The notes beneath the pieces are model-generated. The model had not been told where the DNA came from and searched no databases. It saw only the letters and a program-made list of their open reading frames with translations. Of a stretch of 64,000 nt of DNA, positions 52,675 to 61,408 are shown piece by piece. This stretch comes from Galbibacter sp038433465. Its GTDB lineage: Bacteria > Bacteroidota > Bacteroidia > Flavobacteriales > Flavobacteriaceae. The stretch lies in NCBI RefSeq assembly GCF_038433465.1, contig NZ_JAESVF010000003.1, positions 186,001-250,000 on the forward strand, in the 5' to 3' direction. Position 1 is the first letter of the stretch; every line of letters begins with the position of its first letter. The translations under genes were made by a program, and so were the position numbers.

Positions 52675-53517
52675 CTATTTAGTATAGTTTTGTATACAAA
52701 CAGTTGCTCCGTGCGGGTCTTCAAAAACTATAATTGTTCCTTGTCTAACATTAACATCTGGCTTGATATACACATGAGCATCGGTTTGCTGAAGCTTTGT
52801 ATAAGTCCCGTTAATATCAGATATTTTGATGTAAGGAACCCATTGTGAAGTTGCTCCTTCTAACGGATTTTTCATCATTCCGGCTACACTTTCGTCATTA
52901 CTATTTTTAAATACCCAATAAAGTCGGTTATCATCTTTTGTTAAGGTAGCATCTAACTGAAGTACCTTAGTGTAAAAATTAATACTCGTATCTACATCTG
53001 AACTCCATAATTCTTCCCAAATCCATTTTCCTTCAGTATTTTCTAATAACGACATTGCAGGATTGGCAGTTTGGATAAATGAAAACTTCTCTCCCAATGG
53101 TCCTTCTAAAATTGCTTGTTCTCCAACATATTGACCAATCGTAAACTTATCGATAATCACACGTCCGCCTTGTGCTTTAAAATTTTTAATCGATGCGTCG
53201 ATATCGCTTGTTTTTACGGAAGCAATCCATGTAGAAGCATCGGCATTTTTAATTTCAATCATACTGCCAATTGGCTTCCCATTGTTACTGATAATACTTA
53301 GGTTTTGTCCGTTTAAACTGATGTCTTTAAATGTCCAATTACAAATTTTGGCATAAAAAGTTTTGGAAGCCTCAATGTTTGGAGTTACCAAATTGTACCA
53401 AACAATTCCGCCATAATTTTGCACCGCACTTGGTTGATTTTCATAAAAATCTTTGGCTGTTACCGCATGTACCATCGTTAGGGCAAGCATGCAAATACAA
53501 ATAATTTTTTTAGTCAT
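52675..53517 (-). CDS. Exported double VOC-domain protein (glyoxalase-like)
   Basis: This 280-residue protein has a signal peptide (MTKKIICICMLALTMVHAVTA). Two vicinal-oxygen-chelate domains follow: about 38-150 (WYNLVTPNIEASKTFYAKICNW, ILEGPLGEKFSFI) and about 165-278 (EELWSSDVDTSINFYTKVLQL, VFEDPHGATVCIQNY). Metal ligands appear degenerate in the first domain. Most two-VOC proteins of this type are cytoplasmic, so export is notable. Substrate unknown. Confidence 0.82.
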   Translation of the reverse strand: MTKKIICICMLALTMVHAVTAKDFYENQPSAVQNYGGIVWYNLVTPNIEASKTFYAKICNWTFKDISLNGQNLSIISNNGKPIGSMIEIKNADASTWIASVKTSDIDASIKNFKAQGGRVIIDKFTIGQYVGEQAILEGPLGEKFSFIQTANPAMSLLENTEGKWIWEELWSSDVDTSINFYTKVLQLDATLTKDDNRLYWVFKNSNDESVAGMMKNPLEGATSQWVPYIKISDINGTYTKLQQTDAHVYIKPDVNVRQGTIIVFEDPHGATVCIQNYTK

Positions 53518-53710
53518 AAATTCAATTTTAATTAAATTTTGTTTTGTTTTTTTTCCACAAGGAAAATGTTTTCAGTATACAACTGAACTAAAAGCAATAC
53601 ATGTCATAGCATATAGCTACACCAAGTGCATTGCTTTATTTTTTAAGTTTGTTTGAATGATTATTATTTCTAAGAGGAAAGAGGGAATTCTTGTATAAAG
53701 GTACTGAATT

Positions 53711-55219
53711 TTATTCATCTAAACTCTTAAATTTTTTAATTGCTTCGTTTGGAGGCAAAATATTATACCCCTCCCAAAAAGACGCATCGTAATTAGGTAA
53801 ATAGGTTGGAATGATATTTGGCTCTGGAGTAAAGTTTTCAAAAGTTTCCTCCGATAAATTTTCAGTATTAAAAACTACCAACTCATTTTTTATTACATTC
53901 TCTAACGTAAAATCTACATGTGTAGCCACTTCGTTTTGCTTGCGTCGCCCTTTTACATTTTTATTCTTTTCGATGATGGACAACGGTCTATCAAAACCTA
54001 TTTTCTCGGCGCTTGTTTCTTCTACATATTTAAGGCTGTATTTACCTCTTGCATTTTTTTCATACAGAAAAGTGCCTTTTAAAAGATAATCGAGGTAGGA
54101 AATCCCAAAAAGGTTTACTTTTTTTAAGGGTTTTACATTTTCATAATCCAACCGAATCACTGCAAAATCGTCGGCATTTACATACATAACTCCTTTAAAA
54201 TCGGCACCGCCACTTGGTTGAAAACTTATTTTATACACCAAGTTTCTGTTTACATACACAACATCGTCTAGATTAAAATCGTACTTTCTATCTTTGTGAA
54301 TAAAGTTTAAATCGCTATCCTCGTAAACAAAGTTTTTACGAAGTACATTTTGTAAATAGCCTGTTCTGTATTTCAAAAAATTTTCTTTGCGTTTTTGTTC
54401 TTTTTCCTGCTGATGTGCTACCAACGTATCTAAAGATTCATCTTCAAAGAATGACGAATCTATATCGGATTTGGCGCCTATAATTCCCGATTTAATTTTA
54501 AAATACGAATCGCGTTTTACGTGCTTTCGCATGATGCGTTGCAACTTTTCTTCCACTCCTTTAAAAGACAGTTCGTTATTTTTATCATACAACTCGGAAG
54601 CTCTTACAATAGCCAATTTTAATTGCTGATTTTCTTCTTCCAATTTCACATACATATCTGCCAAAATTTCGGTATGATACGACGATTTATTGGGCAGTGC
54701 GCTCAAAATACTGTCGGTAAATTGCTGATTAATTTCTGGAATAGAACTCTCCTTAATCTTTACATTTTTATCCAACACATTGGTATAATCAGACGTTCTA
54801 AAAAACATGCGTTGCTCCACAAAATCGGTATCGTAATTTTTGTTTAAACTATCCTGCACTTTTTCAATAATTTCGTCAACTGTGTACGTTTTATTCAGTA
54901 CAATTACTTCATCTAGTTCTATTTCGTTTACTTCCAAAGCAATTACTTCCGCAGAAAAATTTAACGCCGAGAAATGTTTTTCTTTAAACCCCAAACAACT
55001 TATAAAAATCGAATCGGTGGGCTTAAAATCTTGGTCGACATTCAAAACAAAATCTCCAGTTTCTGTTGAAATCACTCCATTTTCATTGTTTAAAGAAACC
55101 GTGGCAAACGGAATTGGCTCTTTGGAAACCGAATCTATAATTTTCCCTTCAAAAGTATGTTGCGAAAACAGCGACATTGAACTTAAATAACAAAATAAAA
55201 AAAAGTATAAGTGCTTCAT
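53711..55219 (-). CDS. Carboxypeptidase-regulatory-like-domain outer-membrane protein
   Basis: This 502-residue exported protein starts at the ATG of MKHLYFFLFCYL (longer in-frame readings up to 55339 lack a signal). A CarboxypepD_reg-like domain (about 20-100, FEGKIIDSVSKEPIPFATVSLNNENG...TGDFVLNV) is followed by a large soluble beta-rich region ending before IKKFKSLDE. It lacks a TonB-dependent-receptor barrel, so it is not a SusC homologue. The CNA-B-like fold appears in adhesion or receptor accessory proteins. Function unknown. Confidence 0.8.
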   Translation of the reverse strand: MKHLYFFLFCYLSSMSLFSQHTFEGKIIDSVSKEPIPFATVSLNNENGVISTETGDFVLNVDQDFKPTDSIFISCLGFKEKHFSALNFSAEVIALEVNEIELDEVIVLNKTYTVDEIIEKVQDSLNKNYDTDFVEQRMFFRTSDYTNVLDKNVKIKESSIPEINQQFTDSILSALPNKSSYHTEILADMYVKLEEENQQLKLAIVRASELYDKNNELSFKGVEEKLQRIMRKHVKRDSYFKIKSGIIGAKSDIDSSFFEDESLDTLVAHQQEKEQKRKENFLKYRTGYLQNVLRKNFVYEDSDLNFIHKDRKYDFNLDDVVYVNRNLVYKISFQPSGGADFKGVMYVNADDFAVIRLDYENVKPLKKVNLFGISYLDYLLKGTFLYEKNARGKYSLKYVEETSAEKIGFDRPLSIIEKNKNVKGRRKQNEVATHVDFTLENVIKNELVVFNTENLSEETFENFTPEPNIIPTYLPNYDASFWEGYNILPPNEAIKKFKSLDE

Positions 55220-55381
55220 AAAGTATTGTTTAAAGTCGAAAATAAGCGATAAATAAAATGTAAAAACTGATTTTAGGTTTTTGTTAAGGATGTTTTGAAG
55301 AAATTTTAACAGAATGAAGGGTTTCATGATCAACCTCAATTCATTAAAAATGAAACTTTAAATCTTTTTCTTTTTATAATG

Positions 55382-55556
55382 TTTTCATTTTTGTCTTGAC
55401 ACAAAAACGAAACAAAAAAGTCAAGACTGATTTAAAAAGCATGAAAAAATCTACGGAAACAACCGCCACAGATAAAAAGAACTCGCTTCGCTCAAACAAC
55501 TTTTTATCTTTCTCCCATTACTGCTTCCTTGATTTCCAAAACTTTTTAAATAGGTC
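55382..55556 (+). repeat. Interspersed repeat family 1, copy D
   Basis: This roughly 175-bp copy preserves both hairpins: GTCTTGAC with GTCAAGAC, and AGATAAAAAG with CTTTTTATCT. It lies in the divergent gap upstream of lpd. The rest of the 490-bp gap (55220-55381, 55557-55709) shows nothing definite. Confidence 0.85.
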
Positions 55557-55709
55557 GGTTTGGATTTCTACCATAAATTAACCAACCAACTATCACGATT
55601 TTAATTGGTTTGTGATGAAGTGTCCAAAAACTTAAAAAAATTTACCCTTTAGAAAGTTATTCCGTAACTTCGTAACCGCAAAATTTTAGATAAACAAAAA
55701 ATCTACGAT

Positions 55710-57101
55710 ATGAGTAAATACGATGTAATCGTTTTAGGTAGTGGTCCTGGTGGCTACGTTACTGCCATTCGCGCATCGCAACTCGGTTTTAAAACTGCTG
55801 TTGTTGAAAAAGAGAACCTTGGAGGTGTATGTTTAAACTGGGGGTGTATCCCAACGAAAGCCCTTTTAAAATCGGCTCAAGTATTTGAATACTTAAAACA
55901 TGCTGACGATTACGGTATCAAGGTAAAAGATGTTGATAAGGATTTTGACGCTGTTGTAAAGAGAAGTCGAAATGTTGCTGAAGGAATGAGCAAAGGTGTT
56001 CAGTTCTTGATGAAGAAAAATAAAATTGATGTACTTGAAGGATTTGGAACTTTAAAATCTGGAAAGAAAATCGATGTAAAAGATAAAGACGGAAAAACTA
56101 CCGAGTATAGTGCCGACCACATTATTATTGCTACAGGAGCACGCTCTAGAGAATTACCAAGTCTTCCTCAAGATGGTAAAAAAGTAATTGGTTACCGCGA
56201 GGCGATGACGCTCCCTAAGCAACCAAAGAAAATGATTGTTGTAGGTTCTGGAGCTATCGGGATTGAGTTTGCTTACTTCTACAACTCTATGGGAACCGAA
56301 GTTACTGTAGTAGAATACCTACCAAACATTGTTCCTGTTGAAGATGAAGACGTTTCTAAACAATTAGAGCGTAGCTTTAAAAAAGCAGGTGTAAAAATTA
56401 AAACTTCGGCAGAAGTTACCAAAGTTGATACTTCTGGAAGTGGCGTAAAAGCTACTATTAAAACTAGCAAAGGTGAAGAAGTTTTAGAAGCAGACATAGT
56501 TTTATCGGCTGTAGGAATTAAAACTAACATTGAGAACATTGGTTTAGAAAATGTTGGAATTGCTACCGACCGCGATAAAATATTGGTAAACGATTACTAC
56601 CAAACAAACATACCTGGTTATTACGCTATTGGAGATGTTACACCTGGTCAAGCTTTAGCGCACGTTGCTTCTGCGGAAGGAATTTTATGTGTTGAAAAAA
56701 TTGCAGGAATGCATGTAGAGCCTTTAGATTACGGAAACATTCCAGGATGTACATACGCAATGCCAGAAATTGCATCGGTTGGTCTTACAGAAAAGCAAGC
56801 CAAAGAAAAAGGATACGAACTTAAAGTTGGTAAATTCCCATTTTCTGCTAGTGGTAAAGCAAAAGCTGGAGGAAATGCAGACGGTTTTGTTAAAGTTATT
56901 TTTGACGCAAAATACGGTGAGTGGCTTGGTTGCCATATGATTGGCGCTGGTGTTACCGATATGATTGCTGAAGCTGTAGTTGCTAGAAAATTAGAAACTA
57001 CTGGGCACGAAATTTTAAAAGCAGTGCATCCGCATCCAACAATGAGTGAAGCTGTTATGGAAGCAGTTGCTGAAGCATACGGAGAGGTAATTCACTTATA
57101 A
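55710..57101 (+). CDS. lpd: Dihydrolipoyl dehydrogenase (E3)
   Basis: This 463-residue flavoprotein reoxidises lipoamide in pyruvate, 2-oxoglutarate and branched-chain dehydrogenase complexes. The FAD motif GSGPGG (10-15), the redox pair Cys41/Cys46 in GGVCLNWGCIPTK, the NAD motif GSGAIGIEFAYF and the catalytic His-Glu in HPHPTMSEAV are all present. Monocistronic, with a strong terminator; other complex subunits are not in the window. Confidence 0.95.
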   Translation: MSKYDVIVLGSGPGGYVTAIRASQLGFKTAVVEKENLGGVCLNWGCIPTKALLKSAQVFEYLKHADDYGIKVKDVDKDFDAVVKRSRNVAEGMSKGVQFLMKKNKIDVLEGFGTLKSGKKIDVKDKDGKTTEYSADHIIIATGARSRELPSLPQDGKKVIGYREAMTLPKQPKKMIVVGSGAIGIEFAYFYNSMGTEVTVVEYLPNIVPVEDEDVSKQLERSFKKAGVKIKTSAEVTKVDTSGSGVKATIKTSKGEEVLEADIVLSAVGIKTNIENIGLENVGIATDRDKILVNDYYQTNIPGYYAIGDVTPGQALAHVASAEGILCVEKIAGMHVEPLDYGNIPGCTYAMPEIASVGLTEKQAKEKGYELKVGKFPFSASGKAKAGGNADGFVKVIFDAKYGEWLGCHMIGAGVTDMIAEAVVARKLETTGHEILKAVHPHPTMSEAVMEAVAEAYGEVIHL

Positions 57102-57121
57102 GAATACTCTTTAAACAATAT

Positions 57122-57160
57122 AAAAACGGTGTTTACAAAATAGTAAACACCGTTTTTTTT
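57122..57160 (+). terminator. Intrinsic terminator after lpd
   Basis: AAAAACGGTGTTTAC (57122-57136) and GTAAACACCGTTTTT (57143-57157) form a perfect 15-bp stem with a 6-nt loop, followed by T's. Confidence 0.9.
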
Positions 57161-57311
57161 GACAATAATCTAAATTTTTTCTTCAAAACACATTTCCGAA
57201 GTCATTTCAAAAATGTTAAATTATTTTTATAAAAGTCTGAATGACAACAACCTCCATCCTTTACCTTAAAAAATAGACTACTTTCTTTGTGTTTGTAGAT
57301 TTTATTCTACA

Positions 57312-57319
57312 TATATTTG
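57312..57319 (+). promoter_or_regulatory. -7 promoter element of the barrel gene
   Basis: TATATTTG matches TAnnTTTG; TTTG sequences at 57286-57289 and 57292-57295 lie near the -33 position. About 25 bp upstream of the ATG. Confidence 0.5.
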
Positions 57320-57344
57320 CATCCGAATTTAAAAAATATTGAAC

Positions 57345-57977
57345 ATGAAGAAATTATTTTTTATCGCTGTAGCGGCACTAGGATTTGCAACTACAACATA
57401 TGCACAAGAAATTAGTTATGGTGTGAAAGGTGGTACAAACTTTTCAAACTTAAGTGGAGACAATGGCGGAATTGACAACTACCGTGTTGGTCTTTACGGA
57501 GGTGTTTTTGCTGAATTTGGATTAACAGACAGAATCTCTATTCAACCAGAGGTTTTATATTCTTCTCAAGGAGCACACGAAACATTCAAAACTTTTGATG
57601 CTGCAGGTGTTACATCTGAAGAATACACAATGAGATTGGAGTACTTAAATGTACCTGTTATGTTTAAATACGAAATCTACAACGGATTAAATGTACAAGT
57701 TGGTCCACAAATTGGTTTCTTATTAAATGCAGAGCAAAGAGTTGAAGCTGGTAACAACGGTTATACAGTATACGACGAAACTGTAAACATTAACGAATAT
57801 ATTACCGATGTAAACTTTGGAGTAAACTTTGGTTTAGGATATGAGTTTAATAACGGACTTTTCTTTGACGGGCGTTACAACCTTGGGGTAACAAATATTG
57901 CTCAAGAAGATAATCTTCCTTCTGGAACTGAGTTTAAAAACCATACATTCCAAGTTGGAGTTGGATACAAGTTTTAA
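57345..57977 (+). CDS. Outer-membrane beta-barrel protein (porin family)
   Basis: This 210-residue protein has signal MKKLFFIAVAALGFATTTYA and mature repeats of alternating hydrophobic and polar strands typical of eight-stranded OMP_b-brl barrels: VKGGTNFSNLSGD, ISIQPEVLYSSQGA, VPVMFKYEIYNGLNVQVGPQIGF, VNFGLGYEFNNGLFFDGRYNLG, and a C-terminal strand ending YKF. A close paralogue is encoded at 59582. Both probably sit in the outer membrane; channel function is unproven. Confidence 0.86.
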   Translation: MKKLFFIAVAALGFATTTYAQEISYGVKGGTNFSNLSGDNGGIDNYRVGLYGGVFAEFGLTDRISIQPEVLYSSQGAHETFKTFDAAGVTSEEYTMRLEYLNVPVMFKYEIYNGLNVQVGPQIGFLLNAEQRVEAGNNGYTVYDETVNINEYITDVNFGVNFGLGYEFNNGLFFDGRYNLGVTNIAQEDNLPSGTEFKNHTFQVGVGYKF

Positions 57978-58034
57978 AAAATCTATAAACTTTTCATTTA
58001 CTTAATTATCGTTTTCATTTATAGATTTTATTCC

Positions 58035-58065
58035 ATGCCTCGTAATTTTTACGAGGCATTTTTTA
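58035..58065 (+). terminator. Intrinsic terminator after the barrel gene
   Basis: ATGCCTCGTAA (58035-58045) and TTACGAGGCAT (58049-58059) are a perfect dyad followed by TTTTT. Confidence 0.85.
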
Positions 58066-58078
58066 TTATTTTATTTTT

Positions 58079-58810
58079 CTACGGAACCAACAAATCGCAA
58101 TACCAAAAAGCGGTATCCCACTGTTGACTATCAGCGTCTTTGAAGCATTGGTCTTCACTATCATCTGTAGGCTTGTACTGTTTTAATACCTTCTCTCCTA
58201 GTTTAAAATCTACTGGAGAATTGAAGATAGGACCATCAAAAACAAAAGTATGGAACTCTCCATTCTCTCCGCAAGGGTCTACACCTTCAGGTAAATCGGA
58301 TAAAAATTGTTTGTCTAAAATTCTTCCCACAAACGATTCGCCCAACAACTTTGCATTCACACACACCGTTATTGCTTTAAATCCTAAATCGATAAATTCT
58401 AACAACAACTCTTTTGTGTCTTGCTTCCAAAGGGGAAATTCGGCTTTAATGCCTACTTCTCTTAACCTTTCTACTCGATACGCTTTTAAATCTTCTAAAA
58501 AAATATCTCCAAAAACAGTATGTGTATAACCTTCCGCTTTTAGAGTTTGTATTGTTTTTTTCATAGCATCGTCATAGGCAGACATCGAAACATTTCCAGA
58601 AAGCGCTATTGTTTTTAACGGAATCCCGATACACTAAGCTTGTTTGAAAAGTAGTTCATTTCGAAGTCCGTGCATCGAAACTCTATCTAAATCTGTGTTT
58701 ATGGTGGTTACCAAACTTTGGATTGTAAACTCATTTTGCGATAACATTTTGTACAAAGCCAACGCACTGTCTTTTCCTGTACTCCAGTTAAAATATGTTT
58801 TATGAGGCAT
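58079..58810 (-). pseudogene. PP-loop ATPase (diphthine-ammonia ligase/ATP_bind_4-like) with in-frame TAG
   Basis: Read in one frame, ATG at 58810 to the stop at 58079 would encode a 243-codon protein (family size about 240). Codon 59 (minus strand 58636-58634) is TAG. Before it, 58 residues contain the PP-loop NWSTGKDSALALY (8-20) and NTDLDRVSMHGLRNELL. After it the frame continues at once with CIGIPLKTIAL, matching the family order IGIPL, and runs 184 codons to the end with VFGDIFLEDL and GENGEFHTFVF. The protein is otherwise intact, so the TAG is a recent nonsense mutation or a sequencing error. A start at 58585 would lack the PP-loop. Confidence 0.8.
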
Positions 58811-58933
58811 AGTTAGATGGTAGTTGATAGTTGATAAAACTATTAAAAATTAAAAGATTGAAAGATTTAAAAATTATGCAATTCAGCACATTAACAATTG
58901 TTTATCTTTAATCCGTTTCCACAATTCTTCTGC

Positions 58934-59040
58934 TGTTACCTCGAGCCTGCCTTTGTCAGCAAATAGGCGGAGTAGAAAGGGTATGATTAAATAGTTAAAC
59001 TAAATGTGATATCTCGACTTCGCCTCGATATGACAAAAAT
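58934..59040 (+). repeat. Interspersed repeat family 2, copy 5 (degenerate)
   Basis: A partial, diverged copy: CCTCGAG, the 22-bp module (CCTGCCTTTGTCAGCAAATAGG), CGGAGTAGAAAGG, and ATCTCGACTTCGCCTCGATATGAC. Terminal repeats are lost. It lies between the PP-loop pseudogene and aroQ. Confidence 0.65.
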
Positions 59041-59080
59041 CAACTTAACAGTTAAACAATTCAACGATTACACAATAATA

Positions 59081-59494
59081 CTATAAAAAACTCTGAACTG
59101 CTAAGTCATAGCTTTGCATACCAAAACCCAAAATAACACCTTTTGCATTTAGAGAAATATACGACTGATGACGAAAGGCTTCTCTACCAAAAGTGTTAGA
59201 AATATGCACCTCAACAACAGGCGTAGTAATCCCTTTTATGGCATCTCCAATACCGATAGATGTATGCGTATAAGCACCCGCATTAAGAATAATACCATCG
59301 TAATCAAACCCTACTTCATGTAATTTGTTTATCAATTCGCCTTCTACATTAGATTGGTAATATTCAATTGAAATATCTTTAAATTTCTGCTGAAGTAATT
59401 GTAAATAATCTTCAAATGTTTGCGAACCGTATATTTCTGGTTCACGTTTTCCTAGCAAATTTAAATTTGGTCCGTTTATGATGATTAGTCGCAT
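59081..59494 (-). CDS. aroQ: Type II 3-dehydroquinate dehydratase AroQ
   Basis: This 137-residue shikimate-pathway enzyme has the motif INGPNLNLLGKREPEIYG (catalytic Tyr22 with Arg17), SNVEGELINKLHEVG, GIILNAGAYTHTSIGIGDAI, the base-forming His97 in VVEVHISN, and FGREAFRHQSYIS. Length matches the family. Single gene. Confidence 0.95.
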   Translation of the reverse strand: MRLIIINGPNLNLLGKREPEIYGSQTFEDYLQLLQQKFKDISIEYYQSNVEGELINKLHEVGFDYDGIILNAGAYTHTSIGIGDAIKGITTPVVEVHISNTFGREAFRHQSYISLNAKGVILGFGMQSYDLAVQSFL

Positions 59495-59528
59495 AGTATT
59501 ATTTTCAGTAAAAGTAAAAAATTAATCA

Positions 59529-59556
59529 TAAAAAAACGGGAGCAATTACTCCCGTT
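59529..59556 (-). terminator. Intrinsic terminator of the minus-strand barrel gene
   Basis: AACGGGAG (59535-59542) and CTCCCGTT (59549-59556) form the stem; the A-run at 59531-59536 is the T-tract on the minus strand. Confidence 0.8.
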
Positions 59557-59581
59557 CATTTTATACTAATAATCTGTTCAA

Positions 59582-60202
59582 TTAAAAGAAGTATCCAACA
59601 GATAATTGAAATACTCCGTTTTTAACATCCCCATCACCTTCTTCATAATCTGCTATGTTTGTTAAACCTAAATTGTAACGACCATCAAAGAAAAGTCCAT
59701 TTTTTAGTTGATAACCTAGACCAAAATTCAAACCAAAGTCAAGAGTTTTAAAATTATCTTTAATATCTTCACTAGCAGAGAAATCTCCTGTTTCTGCTTC
59801 GCTTTCTGCCTTCAATAGAAATCCTATTTGCGGTCCTGCCTGAATACTAAAACCATCAGCGACATAATATTTTGCCATTAATGGAATATTTAAATTATTA
59901 AACTTAGCGACTAAGTCAATATCTCCAGATAATAAATCACTATAATCTGAAGCATCTTCTTCTCCCTTAGCTCCCTGAGCAGAATACATGATTTCTGGTT
60001 GGATTGAAAATTTTTCAGAAATTGGAAATTCAGCAACAGCTCCAAAATGAATTGAAGTCCTGCTATCTAAATCCTCAACTTCATCCCCTCTTAAATTTGC
60101 AAAGTTTAGACCTGCCTTAGCTCCAAATTTAAAATCTTGAGCATTAGAAACACATACAAATGCTATTAAAGCAAATACGGTAATCACATAATTTTTTTTC
60201 AT
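59582..60202 (-). CDS. Outer-membrane beta-barrel protein (porin family), paralogue
   Basis: This 206-residue barrel starts at the ATG of MKKNYVITVFAL (an upstream in-frame start at 60259 is less likely). Signal MKKNYVITVFALIAFVCVSNA. It shares with the 57345 barrel the strand order FKFGAKAGLNFANLRGDE, FSIQPEIMYSAQGA, NIPLMAKYYVADGFSIQAGPQIGFLL, FGLNFGLGYQLKNGLFFDGRYNLGLTNIA, and the C-terminal SVGYFF. The two paralogues lie less than 2 kb apart in opposite orientations, which suggests a local duplication. Confidence 0.86.
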   Translation of the reverse strand: MKKNYVITVFALIAFVCVSNAQDFKFGAKAGLNFANLRGDEVEDLDSRTSIHFGAVAEFPISEKFSIQPEIMYSAQGAKGEEDASDYSDLLSGDIDLVAKFNNLNIPLMAKYYVADGFSIQAGPQIGFLLKAESEAETGDFSASEDIKDNFKTLDFGLNFGLGYQLKNGLFFDGRYNLGLTNIADYEEGDGDVKNGVFQLSVGYFF

Positions 60203-60246
60203 GATTAATAAAATTTTACTGTTTGGTTTAACTAATATATAAATTT

Positions 60247-60254
60247 CAAACCTA
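60247..60254 (-). promoter_or_regulatory. -7 promoter element of the second barrel gene
   Basis: The minus strand reads TAGGTTTG, a TAnnTTTG match, about 45 bp upstream of the start codon at 60202. No clear -33 element. Confidence 0.4.
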
Positions 60255-60332
60255 AACAAAGTAAATAATCTATAAAAATATAGTTTATTTACATAAATAT
60301 AAATACAATCAGTTTTTCAGTAACTTTACACC

Positions 60333-61235
60333 ATGAAATGGAGCCATGCACTAGTAGATTATCAAAATTATTTAAAAATAGAAAGAGGACTTTCTAAAAA
60401 TTCTATTGAAAATTACAGCTTAGATGTGCAGAAGCTCACACTTTTTTTGGAAGCTCATCAAATAGAAACTTCGCCCTTAAAAGTAACTTCAGAAACTATA
60501 CAAGACTTTATTTATACAACTGCAAAAAGTATCAATGCGCGTTCGCAAGCGCGGCTAATTTCAGGACTGAAAAGTTTTTTTAACTATTTGGTTTTTGAAG
60601 ATTATCGAGCCGACAATCCTATGGAATTAATTGAAGCGCCAAAAATTGGTCGCAAACTTCCAGATACACTTGCCCTCGAAGAAATTGACGAAATCATTGC
60701 GAGTATCGACCTTAGTACTCCCGAAGGAGAACGTAACCGTACAATGCTCGAAACGCTGTATAGTTGCGGACTACGGGTTTCTGAACTTGTAAATCTTAAA
60801 ATATCAGACCTTTTTTTTGATGAAGGTTTTATTAAGGTGACAGGAAAAGGTGACAAACAACGTTTTGTTCCGATAGCACCTGCCACCATTAAATATATCA
60901 ACATCTATATTACTGAAATTAGAGTTCACGTACCAACTCAAAAAGGCTTTGAAGATTTTGTTTTTTTAAATCGACGCGGAAAAAACCTCACGCGTGCCAT
61001 GATTTTCACGGTTATTAAAAGAGCTACCGAAGTGGCAGGAATCAAAAAAAATATCAGTCCGCATACCTTCAGGCATTCTTTCGCTACGCACCTTTTACAA
61101 AGAGGTGCCGACCTTCGCGCCATTCAACAAATGTTGGGCCATGAAAGCATTACTACTACAGAAGTTTATATGCATTTAAACCGAAACGACTTAGCAGCAA
61201 CAATACAGACGCATCATCCGAGAAAAGATTTTTAA
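60333..61235 (+). CDS. xerD: Site-specific tyrosine recombinase XerD
   Basis: This 300-residue recombinase resolves chromosome dimers with XerC. The N-terminal core-binding domain (about 1-105) precedes the catalytic domain, in which all six family residues are present: Arg148 (SCGLRVSEL), Lys172 (TGKGDKQR), His244 and Arg247 (PHTFRHSF), His270 (MLGHESI) and Tyr279 (TEVYMHL). Length and sequence are of the housekeeping XerD type rather than an integrase; no att site or cargo is next to it. Confidence 0.92.
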   Translation: MKWSHALVDYQNYLKIERGLSKNSIENYSLDVQKLTLFLEAHQIETSPLKVTSETIQDFIYTTAKSINARSQARLISGLKSFFNYLVFEDYRADNPMELIEAPKIGRKLPDTLALEEIDEIIASIDLSTPEGERNRTMLETLYSCGLRVSELVNLKISDLFFDEGFIKVTGKGDKQRFVPIAPATIKYINIYITEIRVHVPTQKGFEDFVFLNRRGKNLTRAMIFTVIKRATEVAGIKKNISPHTFRHSFATHLLQRGADLRAIQQMLGHESITTTEVYMHLNRNDLAATIQTHHPRKDF

Positions 61236-61408
61236 CTTTTTGTTATCGTAAAATCTACAATTAAATTGAGAACTTTATAGTTGCATATACGTGCAATGAT
61301 AAGTTTTTGAAATTAATTAAGTTGAAATAATTTTCACGTTTAGATAGATTCTTCTGTCATAAATAGTGAAAGTTAACCGACTTGTTATAACCAAATAAAA
61401 AGATACAG

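Noticed and set aside
58079..58810. Stop-codon recoding (TAG read as an amino acid) in the PP-loop gene
   Set aside because: TAG serves as a normal stop in the DUF1684 gene, and no recoding RNA element is seen after the codon; pseudogene or sequencing error is simpler.
60333..61235. Integrase of a mobile island
   Set aside because: The sequence is of the housekeeping XerD type and no attachment repeats, tRNA or phage genes lie next to it.
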